Assembly: GCF_003075415.1 (NCBI RefSeq) | Contig: NZ_QDAH01000055.1 | Coordinates: 1 to 33,217, forward strand | Length of the DNA stretch: 33,217 nucleotides | DNA from: Microvirga sp. KLBC 81 | Lineage (GTDB): Bacteria > Pseudomonadota > Alphaproteobacteria > Rhizobiales > Beijerinckiaceae | Reading direction: 5' to 3' | In this document: piece after piece, positions 31,624-33,217 of the stretch | Layout: every line of letters begins with the position of its first letter | How positions within the stretch are numbered: position 1 is the stretch's first letter | Notes under the pieces: generated by a model | Seen by the model: the letters and a program-made list of their open reading frames with translations, nothing else | The model's database searches: none | Told to the model about the DNA's origin: nothing | Made by a program: the position numbers and the translations under genes

Positions 31624-32099
31624 CGCGCTCCAGATCTGACCCGGACCGGCCTTGTTATGTTGTGAGGTGTAGATTATCCGCATGGAGACTTCCGCTGCAG
31701 CCTAATGCTGCCATGCCCGCAACCGAAGAAACGAAACCATTGGTGACGTAAGTTCCCACGGACGCCGCGCAACACCCGCCAGGGAGTGTGGAGGAAGCAA
31801 CGGCGCTACAGCATCGGACCCAAAAGTGGATTTGCACTATTGGGTCCGATGCTTTCTCCTTGAATGAGAGCATCGTTGAGAGCGGAAAACCGGATCCACT
31901 TTTCCGCACGATGCTCTAAAAAGGCTACCGATGTGTTCCATGCCCCGTTTGCGAAGCTCGCGAGGGAGTTAATCCCAATTAACTGGCGGATTCGCGTTCG
32001 AAGGGACGATGCACGAGGGATTTCGTCGAGGCACTGGCCTGCAGGATGGCCCGCCCCCTAACGCGGAGGCGGGCCATGCCATGGATCAAGGCATCGGTG
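31624..32099. other. Intergenic region with dispersed repeat D
   Basis: It holds repeat copy D (31806-31918), listed separately. The 31684-31800 part is the promoter region of the small membrane protein; a GGAAC on its reverse strand is followed by CGTT after 18 nt, slightly too far for an EcfG promoter. The rest up to TerC shows no gene. Confidence 0.5.
31806..31918 (+). repeat. Dispersed palindromic repeat, copy D (short form)
   Basis: Begins CTACAGCATCGGACCCAAAA and ends CGCACGATGCTCTA, same orientation as copies A and C. It is shorter because it lacks the CTGACGCGGCCCTTCGG insert of A and C. Nested stems are evident: GCATCGGACCCAA pairs with TTGGGTCCGATGC, and GAGCATCGT pairs with ACGATGCTC. 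Confidence 0.85.
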
Positions 32100-32756
32100 C
32101 TACGCACCGTTGACCAGCGGCCACACCTCGAGAGATCCGCGATAGATCATCTCGACGGCGACATAGAGGATGATGGCAAGGCCCACATAGGCAATCCAAC
32201 GGTGCTTCTGCAGCAGGCGGGCGATGAAGCTCGCCGCCACGCCCATGAGGGCGATGGACAGGATAAGGCCGAAGATCAGCACGTTGGGGTGCTCGCGGGC
32301 GGCGCCTGCGACCGCCAGCACGTTGTCGAGAGACATGGACACGTCCGCAATGACGATCTGCCAAGCGGCCTGCGCGAAGGTCTTGCGCGGGGCTGCACCC
32401 GCGATCTTGCCGTCGTGGTCGAGGTCACGTCCTTCCAGAGCTTCCTCGCCCTGGATCTCCTCTGCGTGGCTGGTGCGCAGCTCGCGCCACATCTTCCAAC
32501 AGACCCAGAGGAGGAGAATGCCGCCGGCCAGAAGCAGGCCCACAATCTGGAGGAGCTGGGTTGTTGCGGCGGCAAACCCGATGCGCAGGGCCGTGGCCGC
32601 AATAATACCGATCAGGATGGCTTTGGCCCGCTGCTCCTTCGGCAGACCGGCGGCGGCCAAGCCGATGACGATGGCGTTGTCGCCGGCAAGCACCAGATCG
32701 ATCATGATGACCTGGAGGAGGGCAGAGAGGGCTTCTGTGGTGAAAAATTCGCTCAT
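32100..32756 (-). CDS. TerC family membrane protein (probable metal exporter)
   Basis: An integral membrane protein of 218 residues. TerC motifs are LVLAGDNAIVIGLAAAGLP (residues 21-39, with Asp26) and DVSMSLDNVLAVAGAA further on, with the two conserved Asp-Asn pairs (DN) thought to bind the ion. The middle loop (RTSHAEEIQGEEALEGRDLDHDGKIAG) is acidic. Bacterial TerC proteins such as MeeF/MeeY export manganese; tellurite resistance is the older label. ATG at 32756 is chosen because GGGAG lies just before it and the upstream frame is repeat-like. The shared element copy 2 lies 163-220 nt upstream of it. The sit importer in the same window might be balanced by this exporter (inference). Confidence 0.85.
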   Translation of the reverse strand: MSEFFTTEALSALLQVIMIDLVLAGDNAIVIGLAAAGLPKEQRAKAILIGIIAATALRIGFAAATTQLLQIVGLLLAGGILLLWVCWKMWRELRTSHAEEIQGEEALEGRDLDHDGKIAGAAPRKTFAQAAWQIVIADVSMSLDNVLAVAGAAREHPNVLIFGLILSIALMGVAASFIARLLQKHRWIAYVGLAIILYVAVEMIYRGSLEVWPLVNGA

Positions 32757-33103
32757 GTGGCTCCCGTTTTCATGAACAGGGGCAGCCGCCATGCCGTCTG
32801 AGTTAGCCGCCGAGCAAACCGCGCAGCTTCTCGCAGGCACTGCCGGACGGCAGAGCGAGGTGCTGGGAGGATTGCGGTCGGCGGAGCGCCATGAGCCAGG
32901 CCACCCGGTTGAACATCCAGTCCGACATCGCAGCTCAACGGAACTGCCAGAGGGGCCCGGCCTGGTGCACAAGCTGTAAACGCGAGACGACAATAGCTCA
33001 AGAGGGAAGCACTAAACTTATGGAAGCCTTGTGGCTCCTCGAGCCCTTTTCCCGTCGTCTGCTCAGAGCTGTGGGAGCGTGCCATGAAGGGCGACCGGGC
33101 GCC
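32757..33103. other. Long leader region of the TerC gene
   Basis: The 347-nt region between TerC and the next gene end carries the conserved element copy 2 (32919-32976). The consensus of the manganese riboswitch (yybP-ykoY) was looked for and not found. No gene is supported: the forward and reverse short frames have mixed composition. Confidence 0.5.
32919..32976 (-). promoter_or_regulatory. Conserved two-block element, copy 2 (TerC leader)
   Basis: The reverse strand holds CAGCT (32976-32972), CCGGGCCCCTCTGGCAGT (32960-32943) and GCTGCGATGTCGGACT (32934-32919). CAGCT pairs with AGCTG (32935-32931) to make a 5-bp outer stem, and CCAG with CTGG makes an inner one. The spacer between blocks is 8 nt (10 in copy 1). 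It ends 163 nt before the TerC ATG, so a long leader is implied if it is transcribed. Confidence 0.65.
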
Positions 33104-33217
33104 TCACGCTTCGCTCTGCCAAGGAAGGTCCGATAATGGGATGGTCCGGCCGTGCTCCTGCGCCGCTTGCTCGTAAGCTGTGGGGCGTTGAGCCACGCAA
33201 GGAGCACGTTCCAGGTC
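33104..33217 (-). CDS. C-terminal end of an unidentified gene (cut by the window)
   Basis: The reverse frame from the window edge is open for 37 residues, with a natural ending AYEQAAQEHGRTIPLSDLPWQSEA and a stop at 33104. The composition (Ala/Glu/Gln helix, then a Pro/Leu/Trp tail) looks coding, but the family was not recognised and the start lies beyond the window. Confidence 0.4.
   Translation of the reverse strand, partial: DLERAPCVAQRPTAYEQAAQEHGRTIPLSDLPWQSEA

Noticed and set aside
31684..31760. EcfG promoter before the small membrane protein
   Set aside because: GGAAC is present on the reverse strand but the CGTT lies 18 nt away, outside the 16-17 nt spacing.
10375..31909. Similar short peptides (MRNRR.ASA type) on several copies
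   Set aside because: They are translations of the dispersed repeat in different places, not a protein family.
32757..33103. yybP-ykoY manganese riboswitch before TerC
   Set aside because: The GGGGAGTAGC-type core and the paired loop sequence were not found on either strand.
1..33217. CRISPR arrays, tRNA or rRNA genes
   Set aside because: No regularly spaced direct repeats and no recognisable tRNA arms or rRNA segments were seen.

Overview
The window looks like a stretch of chromosome from a Hyphomicrobiales (Rhizobiales) alphaproteobacterium, probably on the Methylobacterium/Microvirga side. This is inferred from high-GC codon use, an HWE histidine kinase, an S21 protein with a long basic tail, DUF5335, DUF2076 and DUF4112 genes, an EcfG-like promoter, and about 110-160 bp dispersed palindromic repeats of a kind common between genes in this order. 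No rRNA, tRNA, CRISPR array or phage genes were seen.

Layout. (1) 92-4790: an alpha/beta hydrolase whose C-terminal cyclase domain is lost, then a forward GNAT - aminotransferase - alpha/beta hydrolase cluster and a small reverse gene. (2) 4882-10196: stress and envelope genes, namely a PRC-barrel protein, a membrane-anchored YqjD-like protein behind an EcfG-like promoter, S21 (rpsU) divergent from a double cold-shock-domain protein, an Ivy-type lysozyme inhibitor, DUF5335 and a tandem UspA protein. (3) 10925-14839: a small membrane protein, a diiron-type metallo-beta-lactamase-fold protein and a penicillin-acylase-family Ntn hydrolase. (4) 14882-23289: a signalling block with a decayed GGDEF-EAL gene, a four-PAS protein ending in an XRE-like helix-turn-helix, a Crp/Fnr regulator, a stand-alone receiver, a GAF-EAL protein and a PAS-HWE kinase, with an IS6-family remnant among them. 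(5) 23571-27140: a sitABCD-type manganese/iron ABC importer whose four genes are joined by ATGA overlaps, behind a perfect 9-1-9 palindrome resembling a Mur/Fur box. (6) 27725-30365: an ECF sigma factor, its membrane anti-sigma factor, a Bax-inhibitor-1 family protein and a DUF2076 protein in one reverse operon. (7) 30485-33217: an ftsH remnant, a DUF4112 gene, a small membrane protein, a TerC-family gene and a gene fragment at the window edge.

The main observations are these. A two-block element (16/16 and 18/18 identical bases, potentially structured) lies upstream of both the DUF4112 and TerC genes and matches no riboswitch I could recognise. The PAS array ends in a DNA-binding domain instead of a kinase. 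The window holds several genes eroded by deletion (cyclase domain, GGDEF-EAL, IS6 transposase, ftsH). Metal handling is a possible thread, since a Mur-type site sits at sitABCD and TerC proteins are often manganese exporters, but that link is inference.
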